In this document: positions 1 to 9,028 of the stretch, piece by piece | Numbering within the stretch: the first letter of the stretch is position 1 | How the letters are laid out: every line of letters starts with the position of its first letter | Assembly (NCBI GenBank): GCA_958296025.1 | Contig: OY282430.1 | Coordinates: forward strand, 3,851,454 to 3,915,453 | Length of the DNA: 64,000 bases | Direction: 5' to 3' | From: an uncultured Pseudomonadales bacterium | Lineage (GTDB): Bacteria; Pseudomonadota; Gammaproteobacteria; Pseudomonadales; Azotimanducaceae | Notes under the pieces: model-generated | The model's database searches: none | Seen by the model: the letters and a program-made list of their open reading frames with translations, nothing else | What the model was told of the DNA's origin: nothing | Program-made: the position numbers and the translations under genes

Positions 1-153
1 CCCTACCTGCGCGATCACGGCAACTGGCAGAGCCACTACATGTTTTATCTGGGCCTCATGATCGGCGGCGGCACCTCGCAAATTCAAAAGAACATCATTG
101 CCGAGCGCGGCCTGGGCCTGCCCCGAGGGGTGAGAGCACCAGCGCCGCACTGA
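1..153 (+). CDS. acyl-CoA dehydrogenase, C-terminal end (5' cut by window)
   Basis: The frame is open from the first base and stops at 151-153. It reads MFYLGLMIGGGTSQIQKNII followed by AERGLGLPR, the classic C-terminal helix and end of acyl-CoA dehydrogenases, which oxidise acyl-CoA thioesters with FAD. Only about 50 residues lie inside the window. The next intact gene is a shorter acyl-CoA dehydrogenase, so the two probably form an alpha/beta heteromeric enzyme like the FadE28-FadE29 type; that pairing is inferred from gene order only. Confidence 0.85.
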   Translation, partial: PYLRDHGNWQSHYMFYLGLMIGGGTSQIQKNIIAERGLGLPRGVRAPAPH

Positions 154-165
154 GCGAGGCGGCGC

Positions 166-258
166 ATGAACTTCGGCGCCCTTGGCGGCGGCTCGCACAT
201 TCAAAGGAACATCGTTGCCGGAAGGCACCAACGGCGCACTGAGCGAGGCGGCACATGA
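166..258 (+). pseudogene. collapsed acyl-CoA dehydrogenase remnant (30 codons)
   Basis: A 30-codon frame begins MNFG, like the next gene, and continues directly into GGGSHIQRNIVA, which matches the C-terminal end of the preceding gene. Both flanks carry the same junction sequence (gcactgagcgaggcggc, then ATGAACTTCGG). The simplest reading is a third tandem acyl-CoA dehydrogenase whose interior was deleted in frame, leaving its first and last codons. The stop overlaps the start of the next gene (ATGA). No function is expected. Confidence 0.7.
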
Positions 259-1316
259 ACTTCGGGCTTGCAGAGGAGCAGACCCTCTTTCAAGACAGCT
301 TGGGCGCCTACCTGCGCGAGCAGGCCGGCCTGGACCGGGTGCGCCGCATCGCCAACGGGGAGGAGGATGCGCAAGCCCTTTGGCGCGAACTTGTGGAATT
401 TGGCCTTGGCGGCCTGTCGGTCCCGCAGGAGCAAGGCGGCCTGGGCCTGACGCCCATGGATGCGGCGGTCGCCGCGGAGTGTCTAGGGCATCAGGTCACC
501 CCCAGCCCTTTTCTCGGCAGCGCCGTGATGGCACCCTTGGCCCTAGTGCTGGCCGGGGGCCAGGAAAACCGGCTGCAGGCACTGGCCACCGGCGAACTGC
601 GCATAGGCGTGGCGCTGGGTGAAGCCATCGGCGCCCGCGCCGACGCCGGCGTGGCCGCGGTGGGCAGCAGACTACACGGCAAGGCCCTCTACGCCCTGGA
701 CTATGGGGCGGACGCATACTTGGTGGCGGACGCCAATAGACGGCTGCATCTCGTGCAGGCTGATGCCATCGGGCATCAGCCTTTGACCACTGTGGACAAG
801 ACTCGCGCCACTGGCGAACTGATTTTAGACAACGCACCCGCCATCCTGCTCACCGACAATCCGCAGCATTTGCGCCAAGTGATCGACGCCGGCCGGGTCA
901 TGCTGGCCGCCGACACCCTAGGTGCGGCGCAGGCCATGCTGGACCAAGCGGTGGCCTACGCCAAGGAGCGTCAGCAGTTCAACCGGCCCATCGGCGCCTT
1001 CCAAGCGGTCAAGCATCTGTGCGCGGAGATGGCGGCCAATCTGGAGCCCTGCCGGGCGCTGGTCTGGTACGCCGCCCATGCCTTGGCCCAGATTCCCGAT
1101 GAAGCCCACCTGCTGGCCTGCCACGCCAAGGCCCATCTGGCCGAGGTGGGCACGTTCGTGGCCCGTACCGCGACGGAGGTGCATGGCGGCATGGGCTTCA
1201 CCGATTTGCTGGGCCTACACTATTGGTTCAAGCGCATCGGCTTCAACCGACAGGCCCTCGGCGCCCCTGAATTAGTGCGGGAGGAAGCCTCCAGGGCGCA
1301 GAAATTGGCTGCATAA
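255..1316 (+). CDS. acyl-CoA dehydrogenase family protein (short, beta-type)
   Basis: The 353-aa product has the acyl-CoA dehydrogenase layout: N-terminal helical domain (MNFGLAEEQTLFQDSLGAYL), a central beta domain, and a C-terminal four-helix domain with QFNRPIGAFQAVKHLCAEMA and a GGMGFTDLLGLHYWFKR motif. It is shorter than the usual ~380 aa. Short members paired with a full-length dehydrogenase act as the second subunit of alpha2beta2 enzymes on bulky CoA thioesters such as steroid or branched side chains. The substrate here is unknown. The ATG overlaps the stop of the collapsed remnant upstream. Lon follows 72 bases later. Confidence 0.85.
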   Translation: MNFGLAEEQTLFQDSLGAYLREQAGLDRVRRIANGEEDAQALWRELVEFGLGGLSVPQEQGGLGLTPMDAAVAAECLGHQVTPSPFLGSAVMAPLALVLAGGQENRLQALATGELRIGVALGEAIGARADAGVAAVGSRLHGKALYALDYGADAYLVADANRRLHLVQADAIGHQPLTTVDKTRATGELILDNAPAILLTDNPQHLRQVIDAGRVMLAADTLGAAQAMLDQAVAYAKERQQFNRPIGAFQAVKHLCAEMAANLEPCRALVWYAAHALAQIPDEAHLLACHAKAHLAEVGTFVARTATEVHGGMGFTDLLGLHYWFKRIGFNRQALGAPELVREEASRAQKLAA

Positions 1317-1329
1317 TTCCGGCTAAAGG

Positions 1330-1360
1330 TTGCACCAAGAGCGATTTGCCACCATATAGC
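1330..1360 (+). promoter_or_regulatory. possible sigma70 promoter of lon
   Basis: TTGCAC at 1330-1335 and CATATA/TATAGC at 1353-1360 lie in the 72-base gap before lon, with a 17-19 bp spacer. They would place the transcription start about 20 bases before the ATG. No sigma32-type heat-shock promoter was recognised. Weak match. Confidence 0.3.
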
Positions 1361-1388
1361 GGAATTCCAGTCGAGACGAAGAAACCCC

Positions 1389-3728
1389 ATGCCGGAAACC
1401 TATCCAATCCTGCCCTTGAAAAATACGGTGGTCTATCCGCAGATCGTCATCCCCTTGGCGGTGGGCCGCACCAAGTCCTTGGCCGCCGTCAAGGCCGGGC
1501 TTGACGCGCAGCAGCGCATCATCACCGCGGCGCAAAAGCAGGCCAGCAAGGAGGACCCGGAATGGGAAGACCTCTTTGAAGTCGCCACCATCTCCACCAT
1601 CAACCACATCGAAAGGCGGGACCGCGGCTCCCAAGTGATCGTGCAAGGCTTGGAGCGGGTGCGCCTGCGCCCTGCCATCCATAACGGGGATTATTTGGAA
1701 GCGGAATATGAACGCTTGCCGCAGATCAGCATGGAGGAGCTGGGTGAGGACGCCGCCCATGTCGAGGCGCTGCTGCGGGAGAACCTGCAGCTCGCGAAGC
1801 GCATCGCCCATCTCTACAGCGGCGACAACGGGGATCAAATCTTCGAGCAGCTGGTCGGCTCCATAAACGACCCCGTGACCCAGATGTACCGCATCGCCAA
1901 TTTGGCAAACATCACCTTGGAGCAGGAGCAGGCGGTGCTGGAGTGCGACACCGCCAAGGTGCTAATGGAGCAGGTGCACGAGATTCTAGGCCATGAACTG
2001 CGGGTGACGGAACTGCGCCGCCAAATTGCCGAGCAGGCCCGGGAGGACATCGACCAACAGCAACGAGAGCATTTACTGCGCCAGCAAAAGCGCGCCATCG
2101 AGCAAGCCCTAGGCGAAGAGGACGACGAGGACGTGGCGGAGCTGCGCAGCCAAATCGATGAGGCCAAGCTGCCGGAAAGCGTCAAGGGCGAGGTCGATCG
2201 GGAGCTCAAGCGCCTCGGGCGCATGTCCAACCATTCGGCGGACTATCAGATCGCCCGCTCCTATCTGGAGTTCGTGGCCGAACTGCCTTGGCATGAGCAA
2301 ACCGAAGATCAGTTGGACCTCGCCCATGCCCGCGACGTTTTGGATGAGGACCACTACGGCTTGGACGATGTCAAGGAGCGGATTCTTGAGTCCCTAGCCG
2401 TGATGAAGCTCAATCCCGGGGCCAAGGCGCCCATTCTCTGCTTCGTCGGGCCGCCCGGGGTGGGCAAGACCTCCTTGGGGCAATCCATCGCCCGGGCCAT
2501 GGGACGCAAGTTTGAGCGGATGAGCTTGGGCGGCCTGCACGACGAATCCGAACTGCGCGGTCACCGGCGCACCTACGTCGGCGCCATGCCAGGGCGCATC
2601 CTGCAAGGTGTGCGCCGCGCCGGCGTCGCCAACCCCATCCTGATGCTCGACGAGATCGACAAGCTGGGCCGGGATTTTCGCGGCGACCCAGCGGCGGCGT
2701 TGATGGAGATTCTCGACCCCGCGCAAAACAAGGAATTTCGCGACAACTACCTGAACCTGCCCTACGATCTGTCCGGGGTGCTGTTCATCGGCACCGCCAA
2801 CACCTTGGAGGGCATACCGCGCCCCTTGCTGGACCGCATTGAAGTGTTGGAGTTGTCCGGCTACAGCGATGAAGAGAAGCACGCCATCGCCCGGCAGTAC
2901 CTGATTCCGAGGCAGCAGAAGGATGCTGGGCTGAGCTCGGAGCAGCTCGACATCGGCGACGACACCCTTAACCACATGCTGCGCCGCTACACCCGGGAGG
3001 CAGGCGTACGAGCGCTGGAGCGGGTGATCGGCCAGCTGGCCCGCAAGCGGGCGCGCCAAGTAGTGGAGGACAAGGACGCCACTGGACGCATTGAAGTGGG
3101 CGTCCTCGCCGAACTGTTGGGCCCGGAGAAGTTCAAATCCGACAAGAGCCGAGAGCACATGGTGCCCGGGGTGGCCGCCGGCCTGGCCTGGACCGAGGCC
3201 GGCGGCGACGTGCTCTACGTCGAGGCCACGCTGACGCAAAAGGACGAGAAGGTCACCCTAACCGGCCATCTCGGTCAAGTGATGCAGGAGTCCGCCAAGG
3301 CGGCCCGCAGCTACATTTGGTCCATTGCCGATAAATTGGACATCGACCGCACCACCATCGAGAACAGCGGCGTCCACATCCATGTCCCAGCCGGCGCTGT
3401 GCCCAAGGACGGCCCATCCGCCGGCGTCACCATGGCCACGGCGCTGTTCTCCGCCTACAGCGGCAAAAACGTCTGCAACAACCTGGCGATGACCGGGGAA
3501 CTCACCCTCTCCGGCTTGGTGCTGCCGGTGGGCGGCGTGAAGGAAAAGGTGCTGGCCGCCCACCGCTCCGGCCTGCGCCACGTCATTCTGCCCAAGGACA
3601 ACGAGGCGGACCTCATCAAGCTGCCGGAAAGCGTCCGCAACGACATGACCATCACCTTGGCGGAAAACTTGCCGCAAGTGCTCAGCGTAGCGCTGACGGA
3701 TGCGCCAGCGCGGCAGCAGGCGGCTTAG
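1389..3728 (+). CDS. lon: ATP-dependent protease La (Lon)
   Basis: The 779-aa product is a full-length LonA protease, which unfolds and degrades damaged and short-lived regulatory proteins in the cytoplasm. The N-terminal substrate domain starts YPILPLKNTVVYP. The AAA+ module has Walker A GPPGVGKT (residues 354-361) and Walker B LMLDEID (about 418-424). The C-terminal protease domain has catalytic Ser677 in PKDGPSAGVTM and Lys720 in GGVKEK, the usual 43 residues apart. Length matches E. coli Lon (784 aa). A short unstructured acidic stretch (EEDDEDVAE) lies near residue 243. It is convergent with pdxA, 25 bases away. Confidence 0.97.
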   Translation: MPETYPILPLKNTVVYPQIVIPLAVGRTKSLAAVKAGLDAQQRIITAAQKQASKEDPEWEDLFEVATISTINHIERRDRGSQVIVQGLERVRLRPAIHNGDYLEAEYERLPQISMEELGEDAAHVEALLRENLQLAKRIAHLYSGDNGDQIFEQLVGSINDPVTQMYRIANLANITLEQEQAVLECDTAKVLMEQVHEILGHELRVTELRRQIAEQAREDIDQQQREHLLRQQKRAIEQALGEEDDEDVAELRSQIDEAKLPESVKGEVDRELKRLGRMSNHSADYQIARSYLEFVAELPWHEQTEDQLDLAHARDVLDEDHYGLDDVKERILESLAVMKLNPGAKAPILCFVGPPGVGKTSLGQSIARAMGRKFERMSLGGLHDESELRGHRRTYVGAMPGRILQGVRRAGVANPILMLDEIDKLGRDFRGDPAAALMEILDPAQNKEFRDNYLNLPYDLSGVLFIGTANTLEGIPRPLLDRIEVLELSGYSDEEKHAIARQYLIPRQQKDAGLSSEQLDIGDDTLNHMLRRYTREAGVRALERVIGQLARKRARQVVEDKDATGRIEVGVLAELLGPEKFKSDKSREHMVPGVAAGLAWTEAGGDVLYVEATLTQKDEKVTLTGHLGQVMQESAKAARSYIWSIADKLDIDRTTIENSGVHIHVPAGAVPKDGPSAGVTMATALFSAYSGKNVCNNLAMTGELTLSGLVLPVGGVKEKVLAAHRSGLRHVILPKDNEADLIKLPESVRNDMTITLAENLPQVLSVALTDAPARQQAA

Positions 3729-3753
3729 CCGATCCTGGCGACTCGACCAAGGC

Positions 3754-4704
3754 TCATCGTCGCGCCAAGCGTTCCGCCAACTGCAAGGCGGCCCTCAGAC
3801 TGCCGACGTCCGCCTTGCCGCTGCCGGCCAAGTGCAGGGCCGTGCCGTGATCGACGGATGTGCGAATGAAGGGCAGGCCCAAGGTCAAGTTGACGGCATC
3901 ACCGAAACTGTTGGCCTTGATCGCCGCCAAGCCCTGATCGTGGTACATGGCCAGCACGGCATCAATGTCGGCGAGGGACTGGGGCGTGAAGGCGGTGTCG
4001 GCAGCCACTGGACCGACCACCTGAGCGCCTTCAGCCCGAAAGGCGGCGCAGACCGGTTCGATGATGTCGATTTCCTCTCGGCCCAAATGACCGGATTCAC
4101 CGGCGTGGGGGTTCAGCCCAGTGACCAGCACCCGAGGCGCAGCCAAACCGAAGTGGTCACTCAGGCCGCCGAGCAAAAGAGACAGCTTGGATTCGAGCAA
4201 GGCACGGGTTAAGGCGGCGGGAACCTCCACCAACGGCAAGTGGGTGGTCACTAGGCCGACTCGCATGTTGCCCCCTTGCAGCAGCATCAGCACGTCGGCG
4301 GCGCCGCAACGGTCGCGCAGAAACTCCGTGTGTCCGGAAAAAGCGATGCCCGCCTCGTTGACAACGGACTTTTGCACCGGGCCGGTGACCAACGCTTGAA
4401 AACGGCCGCTGAGGCAGCCATCCACCGCACGCTTCAAGGCGGCGACCACGCCGGCGGCGTTGGCGACATTCAGCTTTCCCGGTGCGGCCGGCGCGGCTAA
4501 GGGCACCGGCTCGATATAAAGACAACCGGCGCGACGGCTGGGCGCATCCTTCAGTTTGCAGGGCAATCCCAGCGCCCGGGCGCGGGCTAGCAGCATGTCC
4601 GCATCCGCCAGCACGACCCAATCCGCCGAGCGCTCCCCCTGGGCCAAGGCGATGATGAGATCCGGGCCGATTCCGGCCGGCTCTCCCGGAGTGACCGCCA
4701 GCAC
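3754..4704 (-). CDS. pdxA: 4-hydroxythreonine-4-phosphate dehydrogenase
   Basis: The 316-aa product is PdxA, the NAD-dependent enzyme of the DXP-dependent vitamin B6 pathway. It keeps the N-terminal PGEPAGIGPDL motif and the metal-binding histidines in FSGHTEFL, MYHDQGLAAIK and RTSVDHGTALHL. Length is close to E. coli PdxA (329 aa). The start is GTG at 4704 with AGGAGG nine bases upstream. It follows surA on the same strand, as in other gammaproteobacteria (lptD-surA-pdxA), but the usual rsmA and apaG are absent and lon sits there instead. The 202-base gap to surA shows no clear signal. Confidence 0.95.
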   Translation of the reverse strand: MLAVTPGEPAGIGPDLIIALAQGERSADWVVLADADMLLARARALGLPCKLKDAPSRRAGCLYIEPVPLAAPAAPGKLNVANAAGVVAALKRAVDGCLSGRFQALVTGPVQKSVVNEAGIAFSGHTEFLRDRCGAADVLMLLQGGNMRVGLVTTHLPLVEVPAALTRALLESKLSLLLGGLSDHFGLAAPRVLVTGLNPHAGESGHLGREEIDIIEPVCAAFRAEGAQVVGPVAADTAFTPQSLADIDAVLAMYHDQGLAAIKANSFGDAVNLTLGLPFIRTSVDHGTALHLAGSGKADVGSLRAALQLAERLARR

Positions 4705-4906
4705 GGCTTAAACCCTCCTCTGGGCGCCTAGTGTGCCTTCCCGCATCTGCGCATAGGCGTTTCCCCGGCCACTCCGCTGCCGTTGCAAGGCCCTTCTCGG
4801 AATCCGCCGCTGGGCATCGCCATACCTTTCGACAGGTCAAACACGCCTTTTACCGCCGGCAATCGCACACTCTTCCGCCAATTTCCGTTGGCGATGCACA
4901 CCCCGG

Positions 4907-6199
4907 CTAAAGCCTCATCTCAACAAAGGCTTCGTCCCGGATTTCCTTCAACCAAGCCTGCAACTCCTCGTCAAAGCGCCGCTGGTGGAGGATGCGCAGG
5001 GCCATGTTGCGGCGCGCCTCCTCGCCCATATCCTGGGTGCGGCGGTCCTGCACCTCCAAGACATGCCAGCCGTAGTCGGACTGGAAGGGCGGCGAGAGCT
5101 CCCCGGTGGGGGTGGCGTTCATCGCTGCAACGAAGGGGGGCACGAATTGGTCCCCCGAGGTCCAGCCGAGGTCGCCGCAGTTCAGGGCGCTGCCGGGGTC
5201 CTGGGAGTGTTCCGCCGCTAGGCCGCAGAAGTCCGCGCCTTCGGCCAATTGGCCGTGCAGGCCGCGGATCAGCGCCTCGGCCTCCTCCGGCGAGCGGATG
5301 GCGGAGGTTTGCACCAAGATGTGCCGCACCAAGGCCTGATCCTCCTTCTGCATCCCGGCGCCGCGCTGCTCCAGCAACTGCACGATGTGGAAACCGCTGG
5401 GGCTCTTGATGGGACCCGCCGTCTCGCCAACCTCCAAGGCGATGACCTGCTCGGCAAACAGGCTGGGCAATTCCCCGGCCCGCTTCCAGCCGAGGTCCCC
5501 GCCTTCCAAGGCCCTGGCGCCGGCGGATTTGGCGATGGCGGTTTCCTTGAAGTCCGCCCCGCTCCGCAAATCCTTGACGATCCGGTCGGCTTCTTCGGTA
5601 GCGGCCTTGACCACGTTCTCGTTACCCATGTCCTGCACGGCGATGAGGATGTGTCCGACCCTAAATTCGTCGGAAAGCAACTGCTGGTAGTAGGGGGAGT
5701 CCAGCAAATCCTCCACGTCCTGTTCGCTGATGATGATGCGCCGGTTGACCATGTTGCGCTGCAGGCGCTGGATGAGCATCTCCCGGCGGATGTCCTCGCG
5801 GAAGGCGCGATAGCTCATGCCGTCTTCGGCCAAGGCCTGCTGGAACTGCTCGAAGGTCATGTTGTTCTGCTGGGCGAAGCTGGCGACGGCCCGGGTCAAG
5901 GACTCATCGTCGATTTCGATGCCGCGCCGCTTGGCCTGCTGCAGCTGGATGTTTTCCAGCACCAGCCGCTCCATGAGTTGGCTGACCAGCACGTCGTTGG
6001 AAGGCGGCTGCACGTCTTGGCTGGCGATTTGCTCACGCACCACGTCCAAGCGGCTGATCAGTTCGGAGGCCAAGACCACATCGTCATCGACGATGGCGAC
6101 AATGCCGTCCAGCTCTTGATATTGGGCGGTGGCGGAGGCTGCGGCCAAGGCGAGCGGCCAAACCCTGGGCTTCCACAACCGTCGGGACAGCAGGGCCAA
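4907..6199 (-). CDS. surA: periplasmic peptidyl-prolyl isomerase / OMP chaperone SurA
   Basis: SurA escorts outer-membrane proteins across the periplasm. The mature region starts QYQELDGIVAIVDDDVVLAS and is followed by the chaperone core and two PpiC/parvulin domains (FRVGHILIAV..., then LVRHILVQT...GWHVLEVQDRR). No ATG precedes the signal peptide in a sensible place: the nearest in-frame ATG, 70 codons upstream at 6409, gives Cys/Arg-rich unlikely protein that overlaps lptD. I place the start at TTG 6199 (430 aa; E. coli SurA is 428). TTG 6178 is an alternative giving a compact signal peptide (KPRVWPLALAAASATA). Neither has a good ribosome site. The ~185-base spacer to lptD holds no recognised signal. 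Confidence 0.9.
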   Translation of the reverse strand: MALLSRRLWKPRVWPLALAAASATAQYQELDGIVAIVDDDVVLASELISRLDVVREQIASQDVQPPSNDVLVSQLMERLVLENIQLQQAKRRGIEIDDESLTRAVASFAQQNNMTFEQFQQALAEDGMSYRAFREDIRREMLIQRLQRNMVNRRIIISEQDVEDLLDSPYYQQLLSDEFRVGHILIAVQDMGNENVVKAATEEADRIVKDLRSGADFKETAIAKSAGARALEGGDLGWKRAGELPSLFAEQVIALEVGETAGPIKSPSGFHIVQLLEQRGAGMQKEDQALVRHILVQTSAIRSPEEAEALIRGLHGQLAEGADFCGLAAEHSQDPGSALNCGDLGWTSGDQFVPPFVAAMNATPTGELSPPFQSDYGWHVLEVQDRRTQDMGEEARRNMALRILHQRRFDEELQAWLKEIRDEAFVEMRL

Positions 6200-6384
6200 G
6201 CCCGACCAGCGATGGTGCGCCTTTCCACGGCGTCGCTTGGTGGAGCGCCACCAGCAGTTCCCGGCCCCCAAGCACGGGGCCAGCAAAGCTTGTACGCCTT
6301 GACAGATTGAACGCCGCCCGCAGATCCCCGCACCTAGGCGTCGGCCGGTGCAAGCCCCTTTCGGTTCTTCGCAATTTCGCATCA

Positions 6385-8790
6385 TCAATACATCGCCCCC
6401 ATCGGCCACGCCGATGCACTGTAACCGTAAACGCTGTGTTCCAGCATGGTTTCAACCCCGCCGCCCAAACCGGCCAGCCCCTTGAACATGATTTGCAGGA
6501 ACACGCCGGAATCCTGATCGACATCAGCAAAGCTTCTGGCCGCCGGCTGGTTCAAGTAGTGGCGGGCCAGCAGGCGCAGCCGCCAACAACAGTCGTTGTA
6601 CTCGATTCCGGCCAAGCCCTCAATGGTTCGGCCGCTGGCCAGGTCATGGTTCCAGCGCCCGATAACCGCGTAGCGCCGGGAAATGGGCCAATAAAAGGAA
6701 AGGTCGGTCTGGTTGATGTCCTCCCGCAGGCGGTGGCGGTAAGCCAAGTTGATGAGGTGCCGGCCGTCGGCTCGGTAGGACAGGGCGGCGGCGCCCTCAT
6801 CGACCTGATTGTCGCTGGGGTCCCAGATCAGGGTGGCGTTGAAGCGCCAACGGTTGCTCAGCTGACCGGCCAACGCGCCGGCGAGGGCGGATGCGGTTTG
6901 TTCGGCGTCAACGTCCGAGCGGCCGCGCAGGGTCACTCGTCGGTCCTTGAAATGCAAAATTTGCCCCAAGCTGGCGCGCAGATACTCCCGGCCATTGGCC
7001 CGATTGAGGAATCGGGTGGTTAAGCCCACGGCCAATTGGTTCGCGTCGCTGATGCGGTCCAACCCGCTGAAGCGGTTGTCCCTGAACAGCTGTTGGTAAC
7101 CAAAGGTGAGTGCCGTGGCGTCAAACAGGGGCAGCCGGTCTTGGTCTTCGTAGCCTTGGTAAAGATAGCGCAGGCGCGGCTCCAAGGTCTGGATGAGGTC
7201 CGTGCTGAAAGCGTTGAGCTCACGCTCGAAGACCAAGCCGCCGCCGCCGGTGGCGGTGGGGATGCCGCGCTTGGGCGAATCGTCCGCCAACGGCTCGAAA
7301 TCCGAATCCAGGGCATAGGCCGTGTGCTGGTAACCGAGGCTAGCGGAGAAGAACCCGAACGGCCAATTGAAGGGGGCGGTCAGCCGGGCGGCAAGGTGGG
7401 TTCGATCCCCCGTCAGGGCGTCGATGCCGCGCAGCCCCTCCGAACTCCGGTCGAAGGACGCCGCCCGTGCGTCCAGATACAACTGCAAGGCCGCCGGACC
7501 TTCGGCACGGTAAGCGATGTCCAGAGCCGGCGCTTGGGTGTATTCGGGCCGCCGAATCTCGTCCAAGCGCTGGAAGCCCCTGGCCCACAGGCGCATCAGC
7601 AGCCCGCCTCGGGCGTAGCTGAGTTCGCCGAACTGCAGGAGGTTGAGGCGGCGGACGCCGGCACCGTCGCTGCCGAGCACCCGGAAGTAGTCCCGGTCGC
7701 TGACTTCGGTGTAGTCGATGCGGGTGCGCAAGCGCCCCAGCCGGCCTCGATGGTCCACGCCAACCAGCCAGCGGTCGGCGGGGTTGAACGCCTCCTCCGC
7801 GGTGCCGACGGGGCTTTGCCGTTGCCAATCGTCGCGGTCCAGTTCGCCGTTGTACAGCTTGTCGTTCGGCAGATAGCCGGCGTTGAACTGAGTGCGCTCC
7901 CAACGGGACAGATGGCGGAACTCCCCTTCCGCGCCGAGGCCGCGCCTGCCCAACCAACGGGGGGTTAGGGTGGCGTCATAGTTCGGCGCCAAGTTGAAGT
8001 AGTAGGGCAGGGCCAGATCGACGCCTTTTTCGCCGGAAAAACCCAGAATGGGGAACAGAAACCCAGACTGCCGCTCGTCGGAAATGGGGAACTGGATGTA
8101 GGGGGTATAAAACACCGGCACGCCCTTGACCTTCAAGACGGCGTTGCGGGCGACTCCGAACACCTCGCCCTCGGGCAAGCGCAGCTTGCCGGCACGCAGG
8201 GTCCAGTTGCGGTTGCCGGGTTCGCAGCGGGTGAATTGGCTGCGGGTCAAGAGGATGTCTCCCGCCGCGTTTCGGTCAACAGCCTGCGCATGGCCTCTGA
8301 GTTCCGCATCGGCTAGCAGGAAGTCCGCTCGCTCCATGCGAGCGGCGCTGCTGTCCAGATCGGCTTCGGCGCGGCGCCCCTGCATCGCCAAGCCGCCGTC
8401 TTGAAGCAGCAGCCCTTCGCCAAAGGTGGCGACCTGGGTTTCTTGATTGACCAAGGCGCGCTGCGTGCGCAGGGTGCGCCCTCCTTGACGGATGACCACA
8501 TCGCCTTGCAACTCCACCCAGCCGTCCTCGCCGTAGCTGGCTTGGTTGGCTTCGGCGGTGATGGGCAGGTTAGCAGTGGGGATGGCGGGTTGCTGCGGCG
8601 ACACCGGCAACCGGTAAGCGCCGGCGCACCAAGGGGGCTGCGTACGGCGCTCCGCCGCCGTCAACTGCGCATGGTCAACCCAAAAACCCGCCGCCAACGC
8701 TTCCCCGGGCCCTTTAGCAGCAGCGGCGGACACTGCCCCCGCGCCAGCCCACAGCAGGGCGGCAAGGGCGAATTTTGGCCGTTTGCACAT
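6385..8790 (-). CDS. lptD: LPS-assembly outer-membrane protein LptD
   Basis: The 801-aa product is LptD, the beta-barrel that with LptE inserts lipopolysaccharide into the outer leaflet. The start at 8790 gives a signal peptide (MCKRPKFALAALLWAGAGAV). An N-terminal OstA/jellyroll domain follows (ANQASYGEDGWVELQGDVVI), then a long beta-barrel. The cysteines needed for its disulfides are visible: one just after the signal region (PPWCAGAY), one in SQFTRCEPG and the vicinal pair in YNDCCWRL near the C-terminus. It heads a leftward block lptD-surA-pdxA and is divergent from amgK. Confidence 0.95.
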   Translation of the reverse strand: MCKRPKFALAALLWAGAGAVSAAAAKGPGEALAAGFWVDHAQLTAAERRTQPPWCAGAYRLPVSPQQPAIPTANLPITAEANQASYGEDGWVELQGDVVIRQGGRTLRTQRALVNQETQVATFGEGLLLQDGGLAMQGRRAEADLDSSAARMERADFLLADAELRGHAQAVDRNAAGDILLTRSQFTRCEPGNRNWTLRAGKLRLPEGEVFGVARNAVLKVKGVPVFYTPYIQFPISDERQSGFLFPILGFSGEKGVDLALPYYFNLAPNYDATLTPRWLGRRGLGAEGEFRHLSRWERTQFNAGYLPNDKLYNGELDRDDWQRQSPVGTAEEAFNPADRWLVGVDHRGRLGRLRTRIDYTEVSDRDYFRVLGSDGAGVRRLNLLQFGELSYARGGLLMRLWARGFQRLDEIRRPEYTQAPALDIAYRAEGPAALQLYLDARAASFDRSSEGLRGIDALTGDRTHLAARLTAPFNWPFGFFSASLGYQHTAYALDSDFEPLADDSPKRGIPTATGGGGLVFERELNAFSTDLIQTLEPRLRYLYQGYEDQDRLPLFDATALTFGYQQLFRDNRFSGLDRISDANQLAVGLTTRFLNRANGREYLRASLGQILHFKDRRVTLRGRSDVDAEQTASALAGALAGQLSNRWRFNATLIWDPSDNQVDEGAAALSYRADGRHLINLAYRHRLREDINQTDLSFYWPISRRYAVIGRWNHDLASGRTIEGLAGIEYNDCCWRLRLLARHYLNQPAARSFADVDQDSGVFLQIMFKGLAGLGGGVETMLEHSVYGYSASAWPMGAMY

Positions 8791-9028
8791 CGGCGCAATG
8801 ATACCATCTGACCATGCCGGCAAGCCCATCCGCCCCCTCCATCCGCCGCCCTCCAAGAACCCTGGGGATGCCTTTGGATGTTCGTTTCCCCTTCTCCCCT
8901 TGCCGTTCCGCAATCACGTCTGCGGAGTTTGGGGCCAGTGGCCTTGGCGGCCTTTGCGCCCCCCCGCCTTCTCACTTGAAACGCCTTCCGGCACCGCTGC
9001 GCGAGCGGGTTTGAGCGGCCGTTGACAG

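Noticed and set aside
6200..6409. N-terminal extension of surA to ATG 6409
   Set aside because: Gives a 70-residue Cys/Arg-rich stretch ahead of the signal peptide and overlaps lptD; the signal peptide would be internal.
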